Positions 8,938-17,160 of a stretch of 64,000 nt of DNA are shown here, piece after piece. The DNA is taken from the NCBI RefSeq assembly GCF_029360585.1, contig NZ_JAQZSJ010000024.1, positions 1-64,000 of the forward strand, read 5' to 3'. The notes beneath the pieces were generated by a model. It was not told the DNA's origin. It ran no database searches and saw only the letters and a program-made list of their open reading frames with translations. The position numbers and the translations under genes are program-made. Positions within the stretch are counted from its first letter, which is position 1, and the number at the start of each line of letters is the position of its first letter. Origin of the DNA: Cohnella caldifontis (lineage in GTDB: Bacteria > Bacillota > Bacilli > Paenibacillales > Paenibacillaceae).

Positions 8938-8989
8938 AGGGTCGCTTTTCTGCTCCTTCAAACGGATATCGGGATTTGGAAACGGTCTG

Positions 8990-9481
8990 TTATGGGGATA
9001 GGGGAACGCTCATGGACTTAAAATCGTTATAGTACCATGTCTTGTACCCGTCGATCGGCCGAGTCTCCGCACCTTCAACTCCCGGCCCGTAATAGGAGGA
9101 AGTATATTCGTAATCGACCTTGTCTTTGGAATCCCCGAAAAAACGAATATGGATGTCCGGATACCGCCGGTCGTCTTTGGAATAATGCTTGAAATAGGCC
9201 TCTTCAATGACGGTTTTCCGAAAGTCCGCGGATAACACGAGCTCCTTCGTTCTCTCGAAAATCGCTCGATCCGCTTCCCTATCCGATTCTCGGTTCAGGT
9301 AATAATGAAACTCGATCTGGGTGGGCGCCATTTGAACTTTTATTTTTTTAATATCATCATACTCCGAACGGATGGCTTTCTTAAAGGCGTTTAATTGTTC
9401 CGATGACAAGGATCGATGGGTCATACATCCGGTAAGAGACAAGACAAAGGCCAACATGATGACCGATATCCCTATTTTCAT
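8990..9481 (-). CDS. Small lipoprotein of unknown function
   Basis: 163 residues with a short lysine-containing start, a hydrophobic stretch, and a lipobox (LTGC) at residues 16-19, so it should be attached to the outer face of the membrane. The mature part is charged, with aromatic and DRRYPD-type segments; I recognise no domain. GAGAGGTG lies 6 bases before ATG 9481. It is upstream of, and codirectional with, the metallo-hydrolase gene. Confidence 0.75.
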   Translation of the reverse strand: MKIGISVIMLAFVLSLTGCMTHRSLSSEQLNAFKKAIRSEYDDIKKIKVQMAPTQIEFHYYLNRESDREADRAIFERTKELVLSADFRKTVIEEAYFKHYSKDDRRYPDIHIRFFGDSKDKVDYEYTSSYYGPGVEGAETRPIDGYKTWYYNDFKSMSVPLSP

Positions 9482-9502
9482 TCAGCACCTCTCCATCCAT
9501 GG

Positions 9503-9543
9503 AAAAGGATAGTACTATGGGGAAGCCATAGCACTATCCTTTT
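9503..9543 (-). terminator. Strong hairpin terminator between the peptidase-like and lipoprotein genes
   Basis: A 17-18 bp stem (AAAAGGATAGT-n-CTATGG with its complement) has one mismatch and a short loop. It begins 16 bases past the stop of the peptidase-like gene. The stem ends in a run of four T on both strands. Confidence 0.82.
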
Positions 9544-9558
9544 ATTTTACATAAAAAT

Positions 9559-10722
9559 TTATTGGAAATACATGACTCCGCCCATGATCCAACCGTTCGC
9601 CATGGCGTCGAAGTGTACGCGGTAATCGATACTGCGTCTTTGTCCCCAGGTGGAAACGGCGATCCAACGGTTGTCATTCACGTCACGGTAATACTTGGTG
9701 ATCGTCATCCAGTGCCACTCGTATTCATAGTCGGACCATTTCTTGGTATTCAGCGTGGCGACGGGAGAATTGATGCTCAGTCCGGCTTTAATATAGTTCG
9801 CGACATTATCCAGCGTAAACGAGGCGGAGTTGGTAACGCCTTTCAAGGCAACTCCATTGTCTTTCGCGTACCTTTCGACATCCGAAGTGAAATCCGGGCC
9901 GGATATTTCGCCGAACAGGCCGGGATCGATATAAGAATAGAGCTTATCCATATGCTTGACGAAATCGGTTTTCGAGTTCGTATTCCCGACATACAGTTTT
10001 CCGTACTTCGTCGGATCTTTGATCTTGGCCAGATAGTTGGTGATATTGGCGGCGGCAACCGGACCGCATCCCCGATCCTGCTTTGTCGAGGTGTCGTACC
10101 AGCCTTGATCTCCGCCATAACTGTATGCGTTGGTGGAGTATTCGACCGGAACGAACATGCCATAATCGCGCTCGACCGTCAAAGCCACGTCTTCTTTCGT
10201 GACCGTTGCGATCATTACGTCGTTCGACAGTAAGTTTTGGATATGTTTTCGGTTTTCTTCTTTTCGGATCCGTTTGAAGTCTTCGTTGATTTTTTGTTTC
10301 TTCTGATTCACTTTCTCCGTGACTTCCTGCGAATGGTTGCCCAGGTCATAATAACGAGCCTGTCCCTGGTCGGAAACTTTGATGAGATAGTCGAACGGCG
10401 GAAGGTAGACCACCTCGCCTTTGCCGATCGAATTGCCGGTTCTATTCTTCAATTGTTCTTTCACGTTGCTGACGGCTTGATCTTGAATGTTTATTTCGTA
10501 GGTGGCATAACCGTCATCAATCGCGCCTACGGTGATGTATCCGATCTCCCTGCCCTGTTCGAGAAGAGGAACCATATACGCGAAGAGATGGTCATCCATG
10601 TCGTACAAGGGAAGGAAATCCATAGAGGCGTTGATCTTCCTGTCATGTGTCTGAAGGTCCGTTTTCATGTATCCGTCCAGGTTGGTTTGGACGATTCTTA
10701 ATACGTCATCCTTCTTGAGCAA
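9559..10722 (-). CDS. Secreted papain/C39-like cysteine-peptidase-fold protein (5' end frameshifted)
   Basis: 387 residues from the only usable in-frame start (TTG 10722). The C-terminal half has the papain/C39-like pattern: Cys219 in DRGCGPVAAAN, His337 in EWHWMT, and a W-G near residue 359. The Asn/Asp usually found two residues before that tryptophan is Ser here, so activity is uncertain. The N-terminal half resembles a propeptide. The frame stays open upstream through a perfect signal peptide (10723-10838), but its expected ATG is one base out of frame (see that entry). As written, the protein would be made without export or not at all. A terminator follows. Confidence 0.7.
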   Translation of the reverse strand: MLKKDDVLRIVQTNLDGYMKTDLQTHDRKINASMDFLPLYDMDDHLFAYMVPLLEQGREIGYITVGAIDDGYATYEINIQDQAVSNVKEQLKNRTGNSIGKGEVVYLPPFDYLIKVSDQGQARYYDLGNHSQEVTEKVNQKKQKINEDFKRIRKEENRKHIQNLLSNDVMIATVTKEDVALTVERDYGMFVPVEYSTNAYSYGGDQGWYDTSTKQDRGCGPVAAANITNYLAKIKDPTKYGKLYVGNTNSKTDFVKHMDKLYSYIDPGLFGEISGPDFTSDVERYAKDNGVALKGVTNSASFTLDNVANYIKAGLSINSPVATLNTKKWSDYEYEWHWMTITKYYRDVNDNRWIAVSTWGQRRSIDYRVHFDAMANGWIMGGVMYFQ

Positions 10723-10838
10723 GTTTGCATGATCGAGAGATGGATCCTGGCTTGCAAAGGAATTACCGCTGATTGCGAACAGGAGCAGAAAAGCGACGGC
10801 GTGAAGATCCCTGCGATAAATTCCGCGGCACTTTTCAT
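10723..10838 (-). pseudogene. Frameshifted signal-peptide start of the peptidase-like gene
   Basis: Reading upstream of TTG 10722 in frame gives a lysine/arginine-rich n-region, the hydrophobic core AVAFLLLFAIS and a cleavage-like SFAS. No start codon lies in this frame. An ATG at 10838 with GGAGAGG at ideal spacing is out of frame by one base, because the run after it has four A (10832-10835) where five would restore the frame. This is a single-base deletion in a homopolymer, either real or a sequencing error. The corrected gene would span 9559-10838, about 426 residues. Confidence 0.8.
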
Positions 10839-11039
10839 TTGAACCTCTCCTTTTCCCATTTTTGAATGCGGTTACTTAAACCAATACGGCAGGTAAGTTC
10901 GTCATTCCACTACTTTCGCTCGTTAATTTTCATTTCCGAGCGTTCCATTCATGGTGTTACATGAGTAGACACGCGAAAGCCGTTTTTCGTTGCATTTGCT
11001 AGAAAATAGATATTACAAGTGACACAAAATCGTAAAACC

Positions 11040-11071
11040 TTGCCCATTGAGCATCGTTGCCCATTGGGCAA
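11040..11071. promoter_or_regulatory. Tandem palindromic operators for the TetR regulator
   Basis: A perfect 15-bp palindrome TTGCCCATTGGGCAA lies at 11057-11071, nine bases before the TetR start codon. A second, imperfect copy, TTGCCCATTGAGCAT, lies at 11040-11054. Centre-to-centre spacing is 17 bp. The position and spacing suit cooperative TetR dimers and autorepression. The AT-rich sequence at 10990-11035 is the likely promoter. Confidence 0.7.
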
Positions 11072-11079
11072 TAATTAAG

Positions 11080-11739
11080 ATGAGTGTTGCCAAGAAAGGA
11101 TGGTGCTCGAATCTGCAAGAGCTCATGAATGCGCGGGGATTGCGCGATCGCAAAAAAGCCGCGACGGCGAACGCACTGGCCGAAGCGGCTTACGAACTGG
11201 CGATGGAACGCGGGCTGGACGGCTTTGTCGTCGAAGATGTCGTGCAGCGCGCGGGTTATGCCCGAAGGACGTTCGCCAACCATTTCTCTTGTAAAGAAGA
11301 AGCGGTGGTCGCGGCGGCCGTGACCTTCCACGGCTATGAGGAAGCCGAGGACTTGCTGGCCCGTCTGCCGGAAGACACGCCTCCGTTGGACTTGCTGCGC
11401 CAGCTGACGAAGATGCGGCTGACCGCCGAACTGCTCATGAAAATGCGCGGGCTCGTGACCATGTCCAAACGTTATCCGACGTTGACGCCGTATATCCTCA
11501 GCATTCACCGGCTGCTTCAGAACGAAGCCCAGCAAGTGCTGAGCGGCTTCTCCAGGGGACGTTACCCGGAAGGATACCCCCACCTGCTCACGGGCGCGGT
11601 TTTCGGCGCGCTGCTGCCTTTGCTGGACGGCACCCTGAACGTGTTGCTGCCGGGCCAGCCGGCTGCGGAAGCCCCCGGGGCGAAGACGTTCGAAGAATAT
11701 TTGGAAACGATGTTCGGTTTATTAAAAAACGGCTTCTAG
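11080..11739 (+). CDS. TetR/AcrR-family repressor of the MMPL exporter
   Basis: 219 residues. The N-terminal helix-turn-helix covers about residues 22-65 with the usual TetR pattern (a Gly-Tyr-Ala-Arg-Arg turn, then FANHF). The ligand-binding C-terminal helices show no recognisable specificity. ATG 11080 fits the domain start; a TTG at 11047 would place the operator inside the coding region. The ribosome binding site is weak. The MMPL gene follows 37 bases later on the same strand, so this is very likely its local, drug-responsive repressor acting at the palindromes just upstream. Confidence 0.85.
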   Translation: MSVAKKGWCSNLQELMNARGLRDRKKAATANALAEAAYELAMERGLDGFVVEDVVQRAGYARRTFANHFSCKEEAVVAAAVTFHGYEEAEDLLARLPEDTPPLDLLRQLTKMRLTAELLMKMRGLVTMSKRYPTLTPYILSIHRLLQNEAQQVLSGFSRGRYPEGYPHLLTGAVFGALLPLLDGTLNVLLPGQPAAEAPGAKTFEEYLETMFGLLKNGF

Positions 11740-11776
11740 CGGTTTTCCGCACGGCCCCACATGAAGGAGAAGTGTC

Positions 11777-14134
11777 ATGTCTTTATTTTTGTACAAACTC
11801 GGAAAAACCGCTTACGGCAAACCGTGGTATTTCATCGCCGCTTGGATCGCGATTCTCGGCGTCGTCCTCGCCATGCTAGGCGCGAACGGCATCCAAGTCA
11901 GTTCCGAAATGAAAATCGAGGGCACGGAATCGCAGAAAGTGTTGGATCAGCTCGCGGAGAAGCTTCCGGAAGCTTCCGGCGGACAAGCCAGCGTCGTATT
12001 CAAGGCGCCTGCCGGCGAGCGTTTGGATACGCCCGAGCGGATAGCCGCGATCGCCAAAGCCGTTAACGACGTATACAGCCTTGAATACGTAATCAATCCT
12101 GCCGAAGCGTACGCGGAAGCCGGCGCCGTCCAAGGGGACGCCCAGCAGTCCGGCGCCGCATCCGCCCAAGGCGCCCAGAGCGCCTCAGGCGCGGGGGACG
12201 CGCAAGCCGCTGCCGGAGCGTCCGCCCCGTTCGGCCCCCTGGTCGTTAGCGGCGTTCCGGTGCCCGGCGTCATGATCGCCGCGGACGGCAGCGTCGCCTT
12301 GTTCCAATTCCAATTTACCGTGCCGCAAATGTCGCTGCCCGAATCCGTGCCGGATACCGTCATCGAGGCCGTGAAGGCCGTCGAGAGCTCCGGCATCCAG
12401 GCCTTGCCGAGCGATTCGCTGGCCGGTAAACCCGCGATCGGATCGACCGAAGGCATCGGCCTGCTCGTCGCCGCCGTCGTGCTTTTCCTGACGCTCGGCT
12501 CCGTGGTCGCCGCGGGCTTGCCGCTCCTGATCGCCCTTCTCGGCGTAGGCGTCAGCGTAGGCGGCGCCTACGCGATCTCGGCCTTCATCTCGATGACCGA
12601 TATTACGCCGGTGTTGGCGCTGATGATCGGTCTGGCCGTAGGCATCGACTACGCCCTCTTCATCGTGAATCGCCAGCGCCGCATGATTCTGGATCAAGGA
12701 CTATCCGCGCGCGAAGCGGCTAGCAGGGCGATCGGCACGGCCGGCAGCGCGGTCTTGTTCGCGGGACTTACGGTCATCATCGCTTTGTGCGGCATGCTCG
12801 TGATCGGGATCGCCTTCCTGTCCACGATGGCGCTGATCGCGGCGGCGGCCGTCTTCGTCAACGTGCTTATCGCCCTAACGTTGCTTCCAGCCTTGCTTGG
12901 CCTGGTCGGCGAGCGCATTTGCTCGGCCAAAGCAAGGGCCAACAGCAGCGCTCACGGATCGGAACCCCGCCACGGCGTGGCTGCCCGGTGGGTCAAAGGG
13001 GTCGTGAAGTTCCGCTGGCTCGTCGTGGTCGGCATCGTCGTTGTCTTGGGTGCGGCCGCGATTCCCGTCGCCAAGATGGAGCTGGCCATTCCTTCCGGCG
13101 CTACGGCGAATTTGGATACGGCGGCCAGACAGAGCTACGACGCGATTTCGGACGGCTTCGGGGAAGGCTTCAACGGTCCGCTGCTTTTGGTCGCCGAACC
13201 GAAAGGGGACTCGGCTCATGTAACGCCGGAATGGATAAACGGGATCGTGTTGGACCTGCAGCAGCAGGACAACGTCTTGCTGGCGACCGCCGCAGGCGCC
13301 AGCAAAACCGGCGATATGGCGATATTCAGCCTGATCCCGAAGACGGGACCGACGGACGCCGAAACCAAACAACTCGTCCAGCATCTCCGCGTAACGGATT
13401 CTCCGATCGCCCGGAAATACGATGCCGAGATCGGCGTCACCGGGTTTACGGCGATTAACATCGACATGTCGTCCAAGCTGGCGGAGGTATTTCCGTTATA
13501 CGTCGCCACGATCGTCATTCTCTCGCTGATCATTTTGCTGCTCGTGTTCCGTTCGATCATCGTGCCGATCAAGGCCACGATCGGATTCCTGCTCAGCGTG
13601 CTCGCCACGTTCGGCATCGCCACGGCCGTGTTCCAATGGGGATGGCTCCATTCCCTGTTCGGCTTCGATACCGGCGGTCCGTTGCTCAGCTTTATGCCGA
13701 TTATGGTCACCGGCATCCTCTACGGGCTGGCGATGGATTACCAGGTGTTCCTGGTCAGCTCCATGCGGGAAGCTTACGTGCACGGACATAAAGGGACGGA
13801 GAGCGTCGTGCGCGGATACGAACAAGCCAGCCGCGTCGTCGTGGCCGCGGCCGTGATCATGGTATCCGTCTTCGCCGGCTTTATTTTCGCGGAGGATATC
13901 ATGATCAAACAGATCGGCTTTGCGCTGGCGTTAGGCATTCTGATCGACGCGTTCCTCGTCCGAATGGCCCTGGTGCCTGCCGTGATGAAAATTTTCGGCG
14001 ACCTTGCGTGGAAGCTGCCGAAATGGTTGGACCGGTTGTTGCCGAACCTGGACGTCGAAGGCGACAAGCTGCTCGCCGCGTTGAACGCCCATAACGATGC
14101 AGCGGAGAAGCCAATCGATTCCGCGAAAGTCTGA
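11777..14134 (+). CDS. MMPL/RND-family membrane exporter (YdfJ/YdgH-like)
   Basis: 785 residues with the duplicated MMPL layout: one N-terminal membrane segment, an extracellular domain of about 180 residues, a block of five membrane segments (about 230-375), one segment near 415, a second extracellular domain, and a final five-segment block (about 570-745). Conserved GIDYALF and AMDYQVF motifs sit in the two halves and carry the proton-relay aspartates. An unusual Ala/Gly/Gln-rich low-complexity stretch lies at about residues 114-160 in the first loop. AAGGAG precedes ATG 11777. It probably exports a lipid or hydrophobic drug, under the TetR gene just upstream. Confidence 0.88.
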   Translation: MSLFLYKLGKTAYGKPWYFIAAWIAILGVVLAMLGANGIQVSSEMKIEGTESQKVLDQLAEKLPEASGGQASVVFKAPAGERLDTPERIAAIAKAVNDVYSLEYVINPAEAYAEAGAVQGDAQQSGAASAQGAQSASGAGDAQAAAGASAPFGPLVVSGVPVPGVMIAADGSVALFQFQFTVPQMSLPESVPDTVIEAVKAVESSGIQALPSDSLAGKPAIGSTEGIGLLVAAVVLFLTLGSVVAAGLPLLIALLGVGVSVGGAYAISAFISMTDITPVLALMIGLAVGIDYALFIVNRQRRMILDQGLSAREAASRAIGTAGSAVLFAGLTVIIALCGMLVIGIAFLSTMALIAAAAVFVNVLIALTLLPALLGLVGERICSAKARANSSAHGSEPRHGVAARWVKGVVKFRWLVVVGIVVVLGAAAIPVAKMELAIPSGATANLDTAARQSYDAISDGFGEGFNGPLLLVAEPKGDSAHVTPEWINGIVLDLQQQDNVLLATAAGASKTGDMAIFSLIPKTGPTDAETKQLVQHLRVTDSPIARKYDAEIGVTGFTAINIDMSSKLAEVFPLYVATIVILSLIILLLVFRSIIVPIKATIGFLLSVLATFGIATAVFQWGWLHSLFGFDTGGPLLSFMPIMVTGILYGLAMDYQVFLVSSMREAYVHGHKGTESVVRGYEQASRVVVAAAVIMVSVFAGFIFAEDIMIKQIGFALALGILIDAFLVRMALVPAVMKIFGDLAWKLPKWLDRLLPNLDVEGDKLLAALNAHNDAAEKPIDSAKV

Positions 14135-14163
14135 TCCACATGGCCCACTCGACTCGATTGCCC

Positions 14164-14195
14164 AAAGGGAGCTTCGGCTCCCTTTTCTTTTTCTT
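14164..14195 (+). terminator. Terminator of the TetR-MMPL operon
   Basis: The hairpin AAGGGAGC-TTCG-GCTCCCTT with a stable tetraloop is followed by TTCTTTTTCTT. It lies 30 bases after the MMPL stop. Confidence 0.92.
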
Positions 14196-14230
14196 ATCCG
14201 CTTCGCATCATGGATAGACTGAACTGCTAG

Positions 14231-15211
14231 TCAAATCGCGCCGACGACCCGATGGGGAACGTACGGCTCTTCGAGGGACGCGATCTCCTCCGGCGTCAGC
14301 TTCACCGCCAGGGCGGCGACGGCATCTTCGAGATGCGAGATTTTCGTGGCGCCGATAATCGGTGCGGTGACCGGTTCTTTCTGCCATAACCAGGCAAGGG
14401 CGATATGGGAGCGGGGAACGCCGCGTTGTTCGGCGATGGCCGCGACGCGTTCGACGATTAACCGGTCTTGATCTTCCGTCGCCCCGTATTTCGATTTCTG
14501 CACCTGGTCGGTTTCGGAACGAAGGGTGGTTTCCGACCAATCCCGCGTCAATCTTCCGGAGGCGAGCGGGCTGTAAGGAATGACCCCGATTTTCTCTTCC
14601 CGGCAGAGCGGCAGCATCTCCCGTTCCTCTTCGCGGTAGATGAGGTTAAGATGGTTCTGCATCGATACGAACCGGGTCCATCCGTGTTTCTCGGCAACAT
14701 GCAGCGCCTTCATGAATTGCCAGGCGTACATGGCGGACGCTCCGATATACCTCGCCTTCCCTGCTTTCACGACGTCATGGAGGGCTTCCATCGTTTCCTC
14801 GATCGGCGTTTGGTAATCCCAACGATGGATTTGGTACAGGTCCACGTAATCCGTTCCCAGGCGTTTCAGGCTTTTGTCGATTTCGGTCATGATGGCCTTG
14901 CGGGAAAGACCTGCTCCATTCGGTCCTTCAAACATGCGGAAATAGACCTTCGTGGCGATTACGACTTCATCCCGGTCCGCGTAATCCTTCAAGGCTCGTC
15001 CGAGGAATTCCTCGCTGGTGCCGTCCGAATACACGTTGGCCGTATCGAAAAAGTTGACGCCGAGCTCCAAAGCCTTCTGGATAATCGTACGGCTGCTCTC
15101 TTCATCGATCACCCACGGGTGCATCCACCGCCCCTTTTCCCCGAAGCCCATGCAGCCCAGGCAGATCCGGGATACGTCCAAACCGGTGTTCCCCAGTTTC
15201 GTATATTCCAT
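14231..15211 (-). CDS. Aldo/keto reductase
   Basis: 326 residues, full length for the family. The catalytic tetrad can be placed: Asp and Tyr in FFDTANVYSDG (near residue 56), Lys in IATKV, and His in QIHRWD. An NADPH-binding C-terminal segment is present (IIGATK). It resembles the YghZ/AKR11-type reductases acting on small aldehydes or ketones. GGAGGAATT precedes ATG 15211. It stands alone between two TetR-controlled units, converging with the MMPL gene. Confidence 0.88.
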   Translation of the reverse strand: MEYTKLGNTGLDVSRICLGCMGFGEKGRWMHPWVIDEESSRTIIQKALELGVNFFDTANVYSDGTSEEFLGRALKDYADRDEVVIATKVYFRMFEGPNGAGLSRKAIMTEIDKSLKRLGTDYVDLYQIHRWDYQTPIEETMEALHDVVKAGKARYIGASAMYAWQFMKALHVAEKHGWTRFVSMQNHLNLIYREEEREMLPLCREEKIGVIPYSPLASGRLTRDWSETTLRSETDQVQKSKYGATEDQDRLIVERVAAIAEQRGVPRSHIALAWLWQKEPVTAPIIGATKISHLEDAVAALAVKLTPEEIASLEEPYVPHRVVGAI

Positions 15212-15263
15212 GTTGCTAATTCCTCCTTTACCGCATTCTCCTTGATTCTAGCAGAAAACGAAT

Positions 15264-15287
15264 CCCCTTACCTGTATCGGCAAGGGG
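15264..15287 (-). terminator. Probable weak terminator of the TetR-SRPBCC pair
   Basis: The stem CCCCTT/AAGGGG has an inner GC pair and a short interior loop. It is followed on the minus strand by a T-containing stretch and sits just after the SRPBCC stop codon. Confidence 0.5.
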
Positions 15288-15296
15288 AGATCCTCT

Positions 15297-15755
15297 TTAT
15301 CCGGCCGCACCGTCTGACGACAAATATTGATTGATTTGTTGGAGCTCCTGACGATAAATGGAGCGAATGACCGGCGGAACCATGAAACGCTCCAGCCAGC
15401 CGGCGATGCCCGGTTTGCTCCGGAATTCGCTCGTCAGTCGGATCCGGCAGCGGCTGCCTCCGTCCGTCGGGGTGAGCAGCCAAGTCGTCGTGACGCCGGC
15501 CTTCGCATCCTTCTCTTGGATGACCCGACCCGGTTCCGGTTCGGATATCGTCATCTCGAGAGTCGAACGATTTCCCAAGACGTTCATTTTCAGACGGAAT
15601 ACCGTTCCGGCGCCTTTGCCGCCCTTTAACACCTCCAACGATTCGAACTGCTTGGGGAGAATCCGGCGGTGCTCCTCCATGTCCGTGACGACTTGGTAAA
15701 CCTTCGGATGCGAAGCTTCGATCAATTGTTCTACCGTAACCGCGTAAGTGCTCAT
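15297..15755 (-). CDS. SRPBCC/START-fold protein (polyketide cyclase-like)
   Basis: 152 residues with the helix-grip pattern: an N-terminal strand and helix with the SHPKVYQVVTDMEEH segment, a central sheet, and a long C-terminal amphipathic helix. Such proteins bind hydrophobic ligands; the ligand here is unknown. The start ATG overlaps the stop of the upstream TetR gene (ATGA), so the two are translationally coupled. GGAGGAG lies just upstream of the start. A similar TetR-SRPBCC pair occurs at 38901-39969. Confidence 0.8.
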   Translation of the reverse strand: MSTYAVTVEQLIEASHPKVYQVVTDMEEHRRILPKQFESLEVLKGGKGAGTVFRLKMNVLGNRSTLEMTISEPEPGRVIQEKDAKAGVTTTWLLTPTDGGSRCRIRLTSEFRSKPGIAGWLERFMVPPVIRSIYRQELQQINQYLSSDGAAG

Positions 15756-16354
15756 TCGAGGTCTCCTCCCGACTTGGATGGTATGGCGCCCGTCAAATAC
15801 GTTCGAATCGAATCTTTGATCGCGGCGGCCAGCTCATATTGCCGTTCGTGATGCACCCAACAAGCGATGGCGAAAACGAATAGCGCCGTCATTTCCAGGA
15901 ACAATTGCTCGGCGGGACGGTCTTGCCGCAATTCCCCGTTTTGCTGCCCGGAGACGACGATCGCCCGCAATTGACCGTCGAAGCTGTTCGGACTGTGGTC
16001 TTCAAGCCCCCGGCGAAGCCGTTCCAAACTCCAAATAAACGCAAGCTCCGGATGGGCCTGAATCCATGACGCCGACCAATCGATGAAACGATCGAGTTTC
16101 TCCGTCAGGGTATCGGGTTGAAGTACTCGGGCACTCGCGAGGCTGGTATCCTGCGCTTGCATGATCGCCATCCCGGCGACGAGCAAGTCTTCTTTCGTGT
16201 CGAAATAATTGTAGAACGTTCCTTTCGCGACGCCGGAGGTTGTCGTGATTTGATCTACCGTCGTCTTCGCGAAGCCCTGCGTTTCATACAGCTTCATACC
16301 GGCTTGGATGAGCGCGGACCGGACAAGCTCCTTCTGTTTCTCTCGCATTCGCAT
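15752..16354 (-). CDS. TetR/AcrR-family repressor
   Basis: 200 residues. The helix-turn-helix lies at about residues 10-56 with the canonical GVAKGTFYNYFDTKEDLL pattern; a helical ligand-binding region follows. AGAGGA lies 9 bases before ATG 16354. It is coupled to the SRPBCC gene by a 4-base overlap. A promoter and palindromic half-sites lie upstream (16408-16470), so it probably represses itself and the SRPBCC gene. Confidence 0.88.
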   Translation of the reverse strand: MRMREKQKELVRSALIQAGMKLYETQGFAKTTVDQITTTSGVAKGTFYNYFDTKEDLLVAGMAIMQAQDTSLASARVLQPDTLTEKLDRFIDWSASWIQAHPELAFIWSLERLRRGLEDHSPNSFDGQLRAIVVSGQQNGELRQDRPAEQLFLEMTALFVFAIACWVHHERQYELAAAIKDSIRTYLTGAIPSKSGGDLE

Positions 16355-16407
16355 GGGTGGAATTCCTCTTCTCCGGTGGCCTCAATTGCGATGATCTTCG
16401 TGCCGAA

Positions 16408-16442
16408 ATATGACCGCAGTCATTTTATGTCCTTGGTCATAT
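16408..16442 (-). promoter_or_regulatory. Operator half-sites for the TetR repressor at 15752
   Basis: A 14-bp palindrome ATGACCGCAGTCAT (16410-16423) overlaps a wider inverted pair, ATATGACC (16408-16415) and GGTCATAT (16435-16442). All of these lie between the -10 box and the start codon of the TetR gene, the usual position for autorepression. Confidence 0.6.
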
Positions 16443-16470
16443 CTTATAATGGAAATAAATGGTCCGTCAA
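16443..16470 (-). promoter_or_regulatory. Sigma-A promoter of the TetR-SRPBCC operon
   Basis: TTGACG (minus strand, 16465-16470), a 16-base spacer and TATAAG (16443-16448). The predicted start of transcription falls within the operator region. Confidence 0.6.
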
Positions 16471-16489
16471 TATGGGAATGGGCCGCCGC

Positions 16490-16517
16490 AAAAGAAAAAT
16501 CCGCGGCAGCCGCGGAT
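16490..16517 (-). terminator. Terminator of the ParB-like gene
   Basis: The 8-bp stem ATCCGCGG/CCGCGGAT with a 3-base loop is followed on the minus strand by TTTTTCTTTTG. Its first base overlaps the stop codon of the upstream gene. Confidence 0.85.
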
Positions 16518-17014
16518 CATCGTTTTTTCGTCATATCGTCGACCGTCGCTTTCATGGACGCTACGGTCGTCTTCTTATATTGCAATCCAAGCCGAAGGAC
16601 TTTGATTTGCTGCTTGCGGGTCAATTGAGAGAAACGGGGCTCCTGCCGCAAAAACCTTCGGATGATCGACCAACTGGCGGCAGGGGTCCGCTCCCTCTTG
16701 ACGAGCGGTATGTCATAGGGCAGGTTCCGCTTGCGGAAGCGTTGAACCAGCGAGTGAATACGCGCCGAGACATTGCTCTCGTCTACCAGACAAGGCGCGG
16801 CGATCTTTTTCGTATGCTTTCGGAGATATTCGTAATGACTGTTCCCGCCGATCAGGACGTAATCGTCTTTTTTCCTGCTTTTACGGACGACCAACAGATG
16901 CATGCAATCTTGCGCGGCTCTTCGAAGTTCGTTAATCCGCTGCGTAATGGGGACGGAAATTCCGGATCTGGTTTTCTTATCTATATGCCCCGCATGCCTA
17001 AATTGTATCTCCAA
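16517..17014 (-). CDS. Hypothetical protein with a ParB/sulfiredoxin-like N-terminal region
   Basis: 165 residues, very basic. Residues ~35-75 follow the ParB N-terminal pattern: hydrophobic strand, a DDYVLIGGNSHYEYL segment like the G-H-R-R-Y-E-A box, then a strand ending PCLV. No helix-turn-helix follows; instead there is a basic helical tail (RKQQIKVLRL), so it is not a full partition protein. The first Arg of the ParB-type NTP-binding box is replaced by Ser-His. The start is a TTG without a clear ribosome binding site, limited upstream by an in-frame stop. It stands alone, with a terminator. The family call is my own pattern judgement. Confidence 0.5.
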   Translation of the reverse strand: MEIQFRHAGHIDKKTRSGISVPITQRINELRRAAQDCMHLLVVRKSRKKDDYVLIGGNSHYEYLRKHTKKIAAPCLVDESNVSARIHSLVQRFRKRNLPYDIPLVKRERTPAASWSIIRRFLRQEPRFSQLTRKQQIKVLRLGLQYKKTTVASMKATVDDMTKKR

Positions 17015-17160
17015 GGATTTTCAGAACCGAAACCTTAACCAGAGAAATACTTTTCGAACATTGGGTACACTGCCATTTCGGGCGAACAGGATTGTACATA
17101 TATTGTGCAATATCGATTCGACAGCCCTCGATGCTGCCGTCGCGAAAGGAGAGGACAGAC

